The position numbers and the translations under genes were made by a program. Positions 1 to 8,452 of a stretch of 64,000 nt of DNA are shown in pieces; positions within the stretch are counted from its first letter, which is position 1, and every line of letters begins with the position of its first letter. The stretch comes from Pseudolabrys sp. FHR47 (GTDB lineage Bacteria > Pseudomonadota > Alphaproteobacteria > Rhizobiales > Xanthobacteraceae): assembly GCF_005153485.1 (NCBI RefSeq), contig NZ_CP039740.1, positions 2,545,001-2,609,000 on the forward strand, read 5' to 3'. Below the pieces are notes generated by a model. The model was not told the DNA's origin. It worked only from the letters and a program-made list of their open reading frames with translations, and did no database searches.

Positions 1-386
1 ATTTCCGCCGCTACGAGGAAGTCATTTTCGCGGTCACCAATCTCACCGTCTTCATCTTCGTGATGACAGCGGTGGTCTACGAGACTCAGCAGGCCACCAA
101 CAAGGAGGTCGCCAATTATGCCGACGCGCTGTATTTCACCGTCACGGCGCTGACCACCACCGGCTTCGGTGACATCACCCTGCCCGGCACCGCCGGCCGG
201 CTCATCACCGTGGTGATCATGATCTTCGGCGTCACCTTGTTCTTCTACCTGGCGCGCGCGCTGATCAGCCCGACCAAGGTGCGCTTCACCTGTCCTGATT
301 GCGGCCTGATGCGCCACGATGCCGACGCCGTGCACTGCAAAGCCTGCGGCAAGCTGCTCAATATTCCGGACGAAGGAGTGGCTTGA
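1..386 (+). CDS. Potassium-channel-like protein with C-terminal zinc ribbon (5' part outside window)
   Basis: The reading frame is open from the left edge, so the N-terminus is missing; a GTG at 60 is only an internal codon. The visible part ends a first transmembrane helix, then shows a pore loop with TTTGFGD, the equivalent of the potassium selectivity filter TVGYGD, followed by a second helix (VVIMIFGVTLFFYLARAL). This is the two-helix Ion_trans_2 layout of bacterial K+ channels. After the last helix comes a short cytosolic tail with CPDC and CKAC, 17 residues apart, a compact zinc ribbon in place of the usual RCK/TrkA_N domain. The role would be K+ conductance across the inner membrane. 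Gating by the ribbon is inference. Confidence 0.8.
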   Translation, partial: FRRYEEVIFAVTNLTVFIFVMTAVVYETQQATNKEVANYADALYFTVTALTTTGFGDITLPGTAGRLITVVIMIFGVTLFFYLARALISPTKVRFTCPDCGLMRHDADAVHCKACGKLLNIPDEGVA

Positions 387-398
387 GCTGCGACGTTG

Positions 399-446
399 TC
401 ACGCCGCGTTGACGCGGCGGAAGCCGTTCCACAGCGCGGTGCCGGC
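399..446. repeat. 48-bp direct repeat, copy A (orphan 3' end of the deacetylase gene)
   Basis: Identical over 48 bp to 831-878. Read on the minus strand, it still encodes the last 15 residues of the polysaccharide deacetylase and its stop codon, but is detached from the rest of that gene by the 469-831 cassette. The flanks on either side of the two copies differ. Confidence 0.9.
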
Positions 447-468
447 AATTCGGCGCTAGGGAGCAAAA

Positions 469-831
469 CTAAACTGCGCCTCCAGGCGACGAGCCAGCCT
501 CAAGGTCAAATCCACAGTTTGGACAAGTCGACGGAACGAACGGGGCAAGGAAGTTCTGCTGCTTAAAGGAAATGTTCCAATTGCAACGTGGGCATTCAAC
601 TTTGAGTAGCTTGCTGCCGCTCCAAATGGCCACTCCCATGAAGACCAATGCAAAGATTACCGCAAAAATTATCACACCACCTTCTGTCGCGAATACTCCC
701 GCCCACGCCGCAATCAGTCCAAAAGAAACAAGCACTAGCGACAAGACGAGACACAGCAGAATTCTGCGTCTCCTAATCAGCCGCAGCCGCGGCGCGGGCG
801 CCAACCGCTCGTCGGGGTCGAGCCATCCCAT
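469..831 (-). CDS. Small two-helix membrane protein with zinc ribbon
   Basis: 120 residues. An Arg-rich N-terminus (LRLIRRRR) is followed by two hydrophobic helices (about residues 24-47 and 53-70). A soluble tail carries CPRC (C80, C83) and CPNC (C103, C106), a zinc-ribbon arrangement. No family is recognised. The ATG shares bases with the deacetylase stop (ATGA overlap at 831), so translation may be coupled to that gene. The gene lies between two 48-bp direct repeats and is visibly AT-richer than its neighbours, which suggests acquisition as a small insert. The long upstream extension of this frame is out-of-frame deacetylase sequence and was rejected. Confidence 0.65.
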   Translation of the reverse strand: MGWLDPDERLAPAPRLRLIRRRRILLCLVLSLVLVSFGLIAAWAGVFATEGGVIIFAVIFALVFMGVAIWSGSKLLKVECPRCNWNISFKQQNFLAPFVPSTCPNCGFDLEAGSSPGGAV

Positions 832-878
832 CACGCCGCGTTGACGCGGCGGAAGCCGTTCCACAGCGCGGTGCCGGC
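831..878. repeat. 48-bp direct repeat, copy B (in-gene copy)
   Basis: This is the native 3' end of the deacetylase gene and is identical to 399-446. The offset between the copies is 432 bp, so one full unit (repeat plus zinc-ribbon gene) looks like an inserted or duplicated block. Confidence 0.9.
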
Positions 879-1883
879 GCCGGACATCAGCACTTTCAAA
901 TAGCGCTGCTGCTGATATTCGCCGTTCACCGAAATGCGCGGCAGCGCCATCAGGTGGTCGCCATGCGCCTTGAACAGCACGCCCGGCCGCGTCGTCACCG
1001 CGGTCTTGAAGCCCAGTTCGGCCGCGATGTTGAATTCGCGCGGCCCCGCCGAGGTCGGGTCGCCCACCGGATAGGCCAGATGCTCGGGACGCTTGCCGAG
1101 CGCGGCCTCGATCACCGCCCTGCTCTGTTCCATCTCCGCCCGCACCGCCTCGTCGGACGGTACCTTCTTGAGCATCGGATGGGTCACGGTATGCGCGCCG
1201 ATGGTGACCAGCCGGTCGTCGGCCATCTGCGCGATCTCCTGCCAGTCCATGCATTCGTCTTCGCAGATCGCCGGAATATCGACGTGATAGGTCGCGCACA
1301 AATCGCGGATCGTGCGGCGCACCTCCTGCTCGGTCTTCATGCTGCGCAGATAGCCGTAGATTGCGTCATAGAGTTCGCGCTTCTCCCCGATGCTCCGGGC
1401 GTCGAAGAACTTCTCCTCGCCGTTCACCGTGAGGCCGATGCGCGTGTTGCGCGCCACCACCTGCTCCAGCGCCACCCACCACAATTCGCCGAGCCGGTCG
1501 GGGAAGCTGGTCGGGATAAAAAGCGTGTACGGCATCTCGTATTGCTGCAGCAGAGGGTGCGCCCAGCGCAGGTTGTCCTTGTAGCCGTCGTCGAAGGTGA
1601 TGCAGACGAAGCGCCGGCCGAAGTCGCGCTCGACAAAGCGGCGGTGCATCTCGTCGAGCGAGATCACGTCGACGCGGCTGCGCTTGAGGCGGCGCAGCAG
1701 CCCTTCGAAGAACACCGGCGAGACTTCCAGCAGCCGGTTCGGCTGGAAGGGGTCACTGCGCGGCGGGCGCACGTGATGCAGCATCAGGATGCAGCCGACG
1801 CCGCCGACCACCGGCCGCATCCAGTGATGCATGCCGGTAAAATACAGCCCTTCCAGCGCCGTTCTGATAATCGTCTTCTTCAT
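831..1883 (-). CDS. Polysaccharide deacetylase, NodB family
   Basis: About 350 residues with the carbohydrate esterase 4 fold. Metal and catalytic motifs are visible: TFDDGYKDN (tandem Asp near residues 98-99, motif 1) and GAHTVTHPML (His pair near 231 and 235, motif 2). It would remove acetyl groups from a surface polysaccharide or its lipid-linked unit. The start at MKKTIIRTAL (1883) is preferred because the upstream extension is rich in Pro, Gly and Arg; ATGs at 1892 and 1943 are alternatives. No clear signal peptide is seen. The gene lies beside, and divergent from, the other exopolysaccharide genes. Its last 48 bp are duplicated at 399-446. Confidence 0.88.
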   Translation of the reverse strand: MKKTIIRTALEGLYFTGMHHWMRPVVGGVGCILMLHHVRPPRSDPFQPNRLLEVSPVFFEGLLRRLKRSRVDVISLDEMHRRFVERDFGRRFVCITFDDGYKDNLRWAHPLLQQYEMPYTLFIPTSFPDRLGELWWVALEQVVARNTRIGLTVNGEEKFFDARSIGEKRELYDAIYGYLRSMKTEQEVRRTIRDLCATYHVDIPAICEDECMDWQEIAQMADDRLVTIGAHTVTHPMLKKVPSDEAVRAEMEQSRAVIEAALGKRPEHLAYPVGDPTSAGPREFNIAAELGFKTAVTTRPGVLFKAHGDHLMALPRISVNGEYQQQRYLKVLMSGAGTALWNGFRRVNAA

Positions 1884-2012
1884 ATTAACCATGCCGCGCG
1901 GACGGGAACCCGGAATCCCCTGTGGCCCGCGCGTGTCGGGCAATATTCCAACTCTTTATTGAGAAATCCCTGCGACGGTCCCCGGCGTACTCCTGACCCC
2001 GGATTTTACCGC

Positions 2013-3236
2013 ATGACTGTCGCCACCCTCGTCCGCCCCACGATCGCCAATCGCGCCGACGCTGCGGCGGCCGGCCCCCGCATCGCCCGGGTGGAGATCG
2101 TCCGCGACATGGCGGCGGCGCGGCCGCACTGGCTGGCGCTCGAGCAGCACGGCTGTTTCATGACGCCCTACCAGGCCTTCGATTTCCTCGATTTGTGGCA
2201 GCGTCACATCGGCGCCGGCGAAGGCGTCGAGCCATGCATTCTCGTGGTCTTCGATGAAGCGGATGCGCCGCTGTTCGTGCTGCCGCTCGGCCGCCGCCGC
2301 ATGGCGGGCGGCCTCAAGGCAGTCGAATTCCTCGGCGGCAAGCACTCGAACTTCAACATGGGCCTGTGGCGCGCCGATTATCTCGCCGCCGTTACGGCGG
2401 AGGACCTGCGCGGCGTGTTCGCGCATTTGTCCGGCGAGGCCGATGTCGTCTCGCTCGGCAACCAGCCGCTGATGTGGGCGGGCCGCGACAATCCGCTGGC
2501 GCTGCTGCCCCACCAGGCCTCCCCCAGCTTCGGCTTCTCAGGTCCGCTGCAGCGCGATTTCGAGGCTTTGTTCGATGCGCGCACCAGCGCCGTCGGCCGC
2601 CGCAAGATGCGCAAGAAGGAGCGCACGCTCGCCGGTTTCGGCGAGGTCACCTTCGCCCGCGCCTCGACCGAGACCGACATCCGCCGCGTTGCGGAGGATT
2701 TCTTCACTCAGAAAAGCGCGCGCATGCGGGCCATCGGCCTGCCCGACGTGTTCGCCGCGCAAGATGTGCGCGACTTCGTCATGGCCGGCGCGCTCACCCC
2801 CACCCCCGCCGGCTCCCGCCTCATCGAGCTTTATACGTTGTCGGTCGGCGATACGATCGTCGCCACCATGGGCGGCGTCTGCGCCGACGGACGCTTCAGC
2901 GCCATGTTCTCGTCGATCATCCACGATCGCTTCAAGACCGAAAGTCCGGGCGAACAGTTGCTCGTGCGCGTCGTGCGCGATTGCTGCGAGCGCGGCCTGC
3001 ATACGTTCGATCTCGGCGTCGGCGAAGCGAGCTACAAGACCATGTTCTGCGATCCCGATCCGATGTTCGACAGCGATTGGCCACTCACCGCCAAGGGCCG
3101 CGCCTTTGCGCTCATGCATCGCGGCTTTGCCGCCGCCAAGCGCGCTGTGAAACAGAATCCTGCATTGTGGAACGTCGTCGTTGCCGCCCGCCGCATCAAG
3201 GCGCGGCTGACCAACAAGAAGAGCGAGGCGGTTTAG
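2013..3236 (+). CDS. GNAT-type acyltransferase of the CelD/Acetyltransf_6 family, exopolysaccharide locus
   Basis: 407 residues. The C-terminal half has the layout of the FemAB/CelD-like double GNAT fold, for example VGDTIVATMGGVC, a central FSSIIHDRFKTESPGEQLL stretch that resembles the acyl-CoA-binding region, and FDLGVGEASYKTMF. Members of this family occur in polysaccharide clusters and probably acylate sugars or precursors in the cytosol. The start is the ATG at 2013; a far longer open frame upstream is only antisense of the deacetylase. Its stop overlaps that of the convergent chain-length gene (3233-3236). Substrate is unknown. Confidence 0.8.
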   Translation: MTVATLVRPTIANRADAAAAGPRIARVEIVRDMAAARPHWLALEQHGCFMTPYQAFDFLDLWQRHIGAGEGVEPCILVVFDEADAPLFVLPLGRRRMAGGLKAVEFLGGKHSNFNMGLWRADYLAAVTAEDLRGVFAHLSGEADVVSLGNQPLMWAGRDNPLALLPHQASPSFGFSGPLQRDFEALFDARTSAVGRRKMRKKERTLAGFGEVTFARASTETDIRRVAEDFFTQKSARMRAIGLPDVFAAQDVRDFVMAGALTPTPAGSRLIELYTLSVGDTIVATMGGVCADGRFSAMFSSIIHDRFKTESPGEQLLVRVVRDCCERGLHTFDLGVGEASYKTMFCDPDPMFDSDWPLTAKGRAFALMHRGFAAAKRAVKQNPALWNVVVAARRIKARLTNKKSEAV

Positions 3237-5461
3237 GCGGCGCTGCTTTCGGTCGCGCCGGCGAGCAGCATCACGTCGCCGTAGCCGGACATCGCCATGC
3301 GCTCGCGCGCGCTGCGCGTCTGGGGCGCCACCGGGTCTGCCGCCACCAGCACCGAACGCTGCGCCAGACGCGCGAAATATTCGACCGGCGCATCCGCCAC
3401 CGACCCCACATCGACGACCACGAAATTGTAGCTCTGCGCCAGTGCGTCGATAATGGTCGCGATATAAGGCGAGGCCGTCAGCGCCGCGGCGTCGTTGCCG
3501 ACATTGCCGGTGGCGACAATGTGAACCTGCGAATATTGATCGCGGGTGATGATGTCGCCGAAGCCCGCCTGCCCGCGCACCAGTTCGGCAATGCCGGGCG
3601 CATTCGGATCAGTCGAGATCACCGACAGGTTCGGCGCTCCGAATGCGCAATCGACCAGCACGACATTGGCGCCTTCAGCCAGTGCCCGCGCCAGCGTGAT
3701 CGCGGCATAGGTGGTGCCGGCATTGCGCGCCGTGCCGGCAACGGTGACGCGGCGGCCCGCTTCGCCCGAGGCCCGCAGCGATTGCGCAATTTGCTCGATC
3801 GTGCTCACCGGCAGCGGAGGCACCGCCACAAAAGCAGCCGGTTGCTGCGCCGGGAAAGGCGACGGCGCCATCGCCGGGCTCAGCGGCGGCGACGCGACAA
3901 AAGGCGTCGATGCGGGCATGCGCGAGATCGGCATTGGCGCGTGCGGATCAGGGAACATCGGCGGTGCCATGCCATAACGGGGCGCTGCTGCACCGGGCGA
4001 AGCCAGCAGCGCGCTCGTCACGACAAAGCCCGTCGACAGCACGAAGCCGGCAAAGGCCGCAATCAGAATGGTCGGCAGCTTCTTCGGATAAGTCGGCTTG
4101 ATGGCCGGCGTCGCGCGCGAGATGATACGCGCTTCCGGCGGCGCCGCATTGATGTTGTCGCGCGCGGAGGCTTCACTGTATTTCACGAGATAAGACTCGA
4201 GCAGATCGCGCTGCGTTTTGGCGTCGCGCTCCAGCGCACGCAACTGCACATCCTGCTCGTTCGTCGTTGAGGCCACCTGCTTGACCTGATCGAGGCTGGC
4301 GGTGAGCGCCGTCAACCGGTCCGACGCGACCCTGGCATCGTTGTCGAGCTGACGCGCCAGACGCTCGGCCTCGGCGCGCTTGGCCCGCTCGATTTCCGCG
4401 ATCTGAGCCCGCAACTCCTTGATACGCGGATGCTGATCGAGCAGCGTCGTCGATTGCTCGGCGAGTTGCGCCCGCAGTGCCGAGCCCTGGTCCGTCAGGC
4501 GACGCATCGATTCCGAATTGGCGATGTCGGACGAGTCGATCGGCTGCCCCGAGCGCACCAGTTCGCGCAGTTGCTTGGCGCGCGCCTCGAGATCGGCCTT
4601 CTGACCACGCGCGGCCGCGATCTGCGAATTGATCTCGGTAAGCTGCTGGTTCGGCAGCGAGGTGTTGTTGGTGCCGACGAACAGGTTGGATTTGGTGCGG
4701 TAGTCCTCGACCTTGGCTTCGGCATCGGCAACCTTGGCCCGCAACCTCTCGATTTCGCTCGCCAGCCATGTGCTGGCGGCCTTGGTCTGATCTGTCCTGG
4801 CCGAGCGCTGCGAAGCGAGATAGGCGTCCGCGATCGCATTGGCGACGCGTGCGGCGAGCTCGGGATTGGCCGACGAGAAGTCGACGGCGATGACGCGCGA
4901 CTTCTCGATGGCATAGGCGTTGACACGATCGTAATAGGCGGCGAGCGTGCGCTCGTCCTGAGTCATCACCGAATAGTCGCGGCCGAGGCCGATCAGCCCG
5001 AGCAAGGCCTGGCTCAGCGAATGACCGCCGACGGCCGGATCGAATTCGGAGCTCTGGCCTAGATTTTCCTTCTTGATGACTTCGCGGGCCACGTCGCGCG
5101 ACAGCACGAGTTGGATTTGGCTGGTCACCGCCTGCTCGTCGATCGCGCCGCGGTCGGTCTGATTTTTGTCGGCGTCGGCGCGCATGAAGACGTTTTCGCG
5201 GCTCTCGAGCAGGAGCTTTGTCTCGGACTGGTAACGCGGCGTCACGGAGTTGACGACGAAAAACGCGCCCGCCGTCGCGAGCAGCGTCACGCCGAAAATC
5301 ATCGTCTTCTTCGCCCACAAGGCATGACCGATGCTGCGCAGGTCCGGCTCGCCGCCGAAGTCGGTCATCGCCGGCGCAGGCATCTGCGCCGGAATCGGAC
5401 GCGCCATCGGAATTGGCGCGGCGGCGGGCGCAGCAGCCTTCGACTTCTTGCGGAAAAACAT
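3233..5461 (-). CDS. Wzz/GumC-type chain-length determinant with degenerate BY-kinase domain
   Basis: 742 residues. A Pro/Ala-rich cytosolic start is followed by a first membrane helix (about 53-73), a long periplasmic coiled-coil region (about 200-420), a second helix (about 455-480) and a Pro-rich linker. The C-terminal MinD/Wzc-like domain begins near 570. In a normal bacterial tyrosine kinase the Walker A has G-K-T; here it reads AGTARNAGTT, with Thr583 at the Lys position. The A' motif is VLVDCA instead of D-C-D, Walker B is VVVDVGS, and there is no C-terminal Tyr cluster. It should still set polymer length or export, but phosphotransfer looks unlikely. It is convergent with the acyltransferase and divergent from the GT4 gene. 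Confidence 0.88.
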   Translation of the reverse strand: MFFRKKSKAAAPAAAPIPMARPIPAQMPAPAMTDFGGEPDLRSIGHALWAKKTMIFGVTLLATAGAFFVVNSVTPRYQSETKLLLESRENVFMRADADKNQTDRGAIDEQAVTSQIQLVLSRDVAREVIKKENLGQSSEFDPAVGGHSLSQALLGLIGLGRDYSVMTQDERTLAAYYDRVNAYAIEKSRVIAVDFSSANPELAARVANAIADAYLASQRSARTDQTKAASTWLASEIERLRAKVADAEAKVEDYRTKSNLFVGTNNTSLPNQQLTEINSQIAAARGQKADLEARAKQLRELVRSGQPIDSSDIANSESMRRLTDQGSALRAQLAEQSTTLLDQHPRIKELRAQIAEIERAKRAEAERLARQLDNDARVASDRLTALTASLDQVKQVASTTNEQDVQLRALERDAKTQRDLLESYLVKYSEASARDNINAAPPEARIISRATPAIKPTYPKKLPTILIAAFAGFVLSTGFVVTSALLASPGAAAPRYGMAPPMFPDPHAPMPISRMPASTPFVASPPLSPAMAPSPFPAQQPAAFVAVPPLPVSTIEQIAQSLRASGEAGRRVTVAGTARNAGTTYAAITLARALAEGANVVLVDCAFGAPNLSVISTDPNAPGIAELVRGQAGFGDIITRDQYSQVHIVATGNVGNDAAALTASPYIATIIDALAQSYNFVVVDVGSVADAPVEYFARLAQRSVLVAADPVAPQTRSARERMAMSGYGDVMLLAGATESSAA

Positions 5462-5627
5462 GGCGACTCCAACACACGACTCTTTCGAGCGGCACCTATG
5501 ATCTGACCCGATTATGGTTGCCGCCGCGTTAACTGGTCGCGCGGTAAGGTTCCGCGCCGGAAGGTTTTGTTAACCGTGCGGCCCACTTAATCCGGCCTGC
5601 GCATTTGTTGACTCGGAAGACCGGACG

Positions 5628-6764
5628 ATGGCTCCCCTGAACATTCTCCATGTCTTCCGCACCCCGGTCGGCGGCCTGTTCCGCCACGTCATGGATCTGG
5701 CACGGGCCCAGGCCGAGCGCGGCCACCGGGTCGGGCTGATCGCCGACAGCACGACCGGCGGCGAGCGTGCCGACGCGGCTTTCGCGACCCTGGAACCGCT
5801 GCTGGCCCATGGTATCACCCGCATTCCGATGAGCCGGCAGGTCGGCCCGGCCGACTGGAAGCCGATCCTGCACACGATGCGGCGCGCGTCAGCGGCTAAC
5901 GCCGACGTGCTGCACGGCCACGGCGCCAAGGGCGGCGCCTATGCCCGGCTCGCGCTCGGCAACCGCCGCGCCATCCGGGTGTATACGCCCCATGGCGGCA
6001 GCCTCTGGTTCTCCAAAGATACGTTGAAGGGCAAATTCTACCTCGCCGCCGAAAGGCTGTTCATGAAGCGCAGCGATCTGCTGCTCTACGAGAGCCAGTT
6101 CAGCGCCGACGCGTCGCGCGTGAATATCGGCGTACCGGATTGCCTCGTCCGCGTCGTCCACAACGGCGTTTCGCGCGCCGAATTCGAGCCGGTCGTCCCG
6201 GCGCCGGATGCCACCGACATCGTTTTCATCGGCGAATTGCGCCAGCTTAAGGGCGTTGATCTGCTGATCGAGGCCATCGCGACGCTGCGCCGCAACGGCC
6301 GCCCGCTGACCGCGACCTTGGTCGGCGCCGGACCGGATCGCGAGGCGTTCGTGGCGCAGACGGCAGCCGCCGGGCTGTCCGACGCCATCAAGTTCCCCGG
6401 CGCCATGAATGCGCGGCAGGCGTTCCGCCTCGGCCGCCTGATGGTGGTGCCGTCGCGCGCGGAATCCCTGCCCTACATCGTCCTCGAAACCATCGCCGCG
6501 CAGGTGCCTCTCATCACGACCCGCGTCGGCGGCATTCCCGAAATTTATGGCCCGCTGGCCGATACGCTGATTGCGCCGGACAGCGCCGACGCTCTTATCG
6601 CCGCCATTGCCGAGGCACTCGACCATCCCGAACGTCTTGCCCAGCGCATGAAGGCGTTGAACGAGCGCGTCGCGAAGCTGTTCTCGGTCGACGCCATGGT
6701 AGACGGCGTCCTCGCCGGTTACCGAGCCGCCCTTGGCATGGCCGCGGCAGAAGGGCGGCGTTAA
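5628..6764 (+). CDS. Glycosyltransferase family 4 (GT-B)
   Basis: 378 residues, normal for GT4. The N-terminal half opens with ILHVFRTPVGGLFRHVMDL, the acceptor side. The C-terminal nucleotide-sugar half starts at VFIGELRQLKGVDLLIEA and carries the E-x7-E signature in ESLPYIVLETIAA followed by TTRVGGIPEIY. It would transfer a sugar to a lipid-linked repeat unit on the cytosolic face. It is the first gene of a rightward set with the priming transferase (6882) and polymerase/ligase (8453). The ATG at 5628 has a GGAAG-like sequence about 10 bases upstream. Confidence 0.9.
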   Translation: MAPLNILHVFRTPVGGLFRHVMDLARAQAERGHRVGLIADSTTGGERADAAFATLEPLLAHGITRIPMSRQVGPADWKPILHTMRRASAANADVLHGHGAKGGAYARLALGNRRAIRVYTPHGGSLWFSKDTLKGKFYLAAERLFMKRSDLLLYESQFSADASRVNIGVPDCLVRVVHNGVSRAEFEPVVPAPDATDIVFIGELRQLKGVDLLIEAIATLRRNGRPLTATLVGAGPDREAFVAQTAAAGLSDAIKFPGAMNARQAFRLGRLMVVPSRAESLPYIVLETIAAQVPLITTRVGGIPEIYGPLADTLIAPDSADALIAAIAEALDHPERLAQRMKALNERVAKLFSVDAMVDGVLAGYRAALGMAAAEGRR

Positions 6765-6881
6765 CGACTTTTCCGCCACCGCGCTAAACCTTTCTTGAGA
6801 GTCTTTCCCTAGATATTTACGCAGATTTACGACGTTCGGCGGCCGTCGTTCAGTCCGGCCGTCTCAGTATGGCGTACCGAA

Positions 6882-8438
6882 ATGATCGACTCTGAATCCC
6901 GCCCTGCCCTCAACGCGGCCGGCGCCGGCGCTGCTGCCGTGCTCGACCGGTTGCGCGAAGGTCCGCGGACCGAAGCTGCACCGCGCACTCTCTCGCCAAA
7001 AGCCCGCGCCATCATCGATAAGCCGATGGCTGCGCCGATCTCGCCGATCGTGCTCGCGGGCGCCGTACGGGTCATCGAATTCATCCTGATGGTCGCGGTC
7101 GGACTGGCGATCTTCGCCGCTTATGTTTCGCCGGTCAGCGCACACCTTTGGCTTTACCTGCCTGCCGTCCTGGCCATCGCCACGCTGGCCACGCTCGCTT
7201 TCCAGATCGCCGACATCTATCAGGTCCACGCCTTCCGCGGCCACGAGAAGCAGTACATGCGGATGGCCTCGGCGTGGTCCGTAGTCTTCCTGATCGCCAT
7301 TGGCGGCTCATTCTTCCTGAAGGCCGGCGACCTTTATTCACGCGTCTGGCTCGGTACCTATTACGTCGGGGGGCTTCTGGCGCTCATCGTCTCCCGCAAG
7401 GTTCTTTATTACATTGTCCGGCGCTGGACCCGCGAAGGCCGCCTCACCCGCCGCACCGTGATCGTTGGCGCCGGTGAAGCCGGCGAACGCATCATCGAGG
7501 AACTGCGTCGCCAGAAGGACACCGGCATCGAACTTATTGGCGTGTTCGACGACCGCGGCGACCGTGGCGGCGACGAATGCGCGGGGTTGCCGAAGCTCGG
7601 CACCGTGGATGATCTCGTCGAGTTCGGCCGAAACACTCGCGTCGATCTCGTGATCTTCTCGCTGCCAATCACGGCGGAAAACCGAATCCTCCACATGCTG
7701 CGCAAGCTGTGGGTGCTGCCGCTCGACATCCGTCTGGCGGCCCATACCAACAAGCTGCAGTTCCGGCCGCGCTCCTACTCCTACATCGGCAAGATTCCGG
7801 TGATCGACGTGTTCGATCGCCCGATCGCCGACTGGGACGTCGTGATGAAGTGGCTGTTCGACAAAATCATCGGCACGCTGGCGCTGATCGCGCTGTCGCC
7901 GGTGCTGATCGCCACCGCCATCGCCATCAAGCTCGACAGCAAGGGCCCGGTGATTTTCCGGCAGAAGCGCTATGGCTTCAACAACGACCTGATCGAGGTC
8001 TACAAGTTCCGTTCGATGTATACCGACATGAGTGACGCCACCGCGGCCAAGCTCGTCACGAAAGACGATCCGCGCGTCACCCGCGTTGGCCGCTTCATTC
8101 GCAAGACATCGATCGACGAACTGCCGCAGCTCTTCAACGTCGTCTTCAAGGGCAACCTGTCGCTGGTCGGCCCGCGCCCTCATGCGGTGAATGCCAAGGC
8201 CGAAGCGAAGCTCTATGCCGACGCGGTCGACGGCTATTTCGCCCGACATCGCGTCAAGCCTGGCATTACCGGCTGGGCGCAGATCAATGGCTGGCGCGGT
8301 GAAACCGATACGCACGAGAAGATCCAGGCGCGCGTCGAACACGACCTGTACTACATCGAGAACTGGTCGCTGCTGCTCGACCTCTCCATCCTGGTGCGCA
8401 CGCCGATCTCGCTGCTCAAGACCGAGAACGCCTATTGA
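6882..8438 (+). CDS. Undecaprenyl-phosphate sugar-1-phosphate transferase (WcaJ/ExoY-like)
   Basis: 518 residues, the long PHPT type. After a disordered N-terminus there are about four membrane helices (residues 50-180), a Rossmann-like segment (VIVGAGEAGERIIEELRRQ) and one more helix. The C-terminal bacterial sugar transferase domain has KRYGFNNDLIEVYKFRSM and TSIDELPQLFNVVFKGNL then SLVGPRPHA. This enzyme loads the first hexose-1-phosphate onto undecaprenyl phosphate and so starts each exopolysaccharide repeat. Its stop TGA overlaps a possible TTG start of the next gene, so the two are probably cotranscribed. Confidence 0.92.
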   Translation: MIDSESRPALNAAGAGAAAVLDRLREGPRTEAAPRTLSPKARAIIDKPMAAPISPIVLAGAVRVIEFILMVAVGLAIFAAYVSPVSAHLWLYLPAVLAIATLATLAFQIADIYQVHAFRGHEKQYMRMASAWSVVFLIAIGGSFFLKAGDLYSRVWLGTYYVGGLLALIVSRKVLYYIVRRWTREGRLTRRTVIVGAGEAGERIIEELRRQKDTGIELIGVFDDRGDRGGDECAGLPKLGTVDDLVEFGRNTRVDLVIFSLPITAENRILHMLRKLWVLPLDIRLAAHTNKLQFRPRSYSYIGKIPVIDVFDRPIADWDVVMKWLFDKIIGTLALIALSPVLIATAIAIKLDSKGPVIFRQKRYGFNNDLIEVYKFRSMYTDMSDATAAKLVTKDDPRVTRVGRFIRKTSIDELPQLFNVVFKGNLSLVGPRPHAVNAKAEAKLYADAVDGYFARHRVKPGITGWAQINGWRGETDTHEKIQARVEHDLYYIENWSLLLDLSILVRTPISLLKTENAY

Positions 8439-8452
8439 TCACCGCCGGTGAC

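Noticed and set aside
954..3236. A 760-codon plus-strand frame covering the deacetylase and acyltransferase regions
   Set aside because: Its first half is antisense of the deacetylase gene and is His/Arg-rich without any domain; only the part from 2013 has a protein-like pattern and family motifs.
2366..4270. A 634-codon plus-strand frame across the acyltransferase and chain-length genes
   Set aside because: Extremely Arg-rich translation, out of frame with two clear genes; typical shadow of GC-rich coding DNA.
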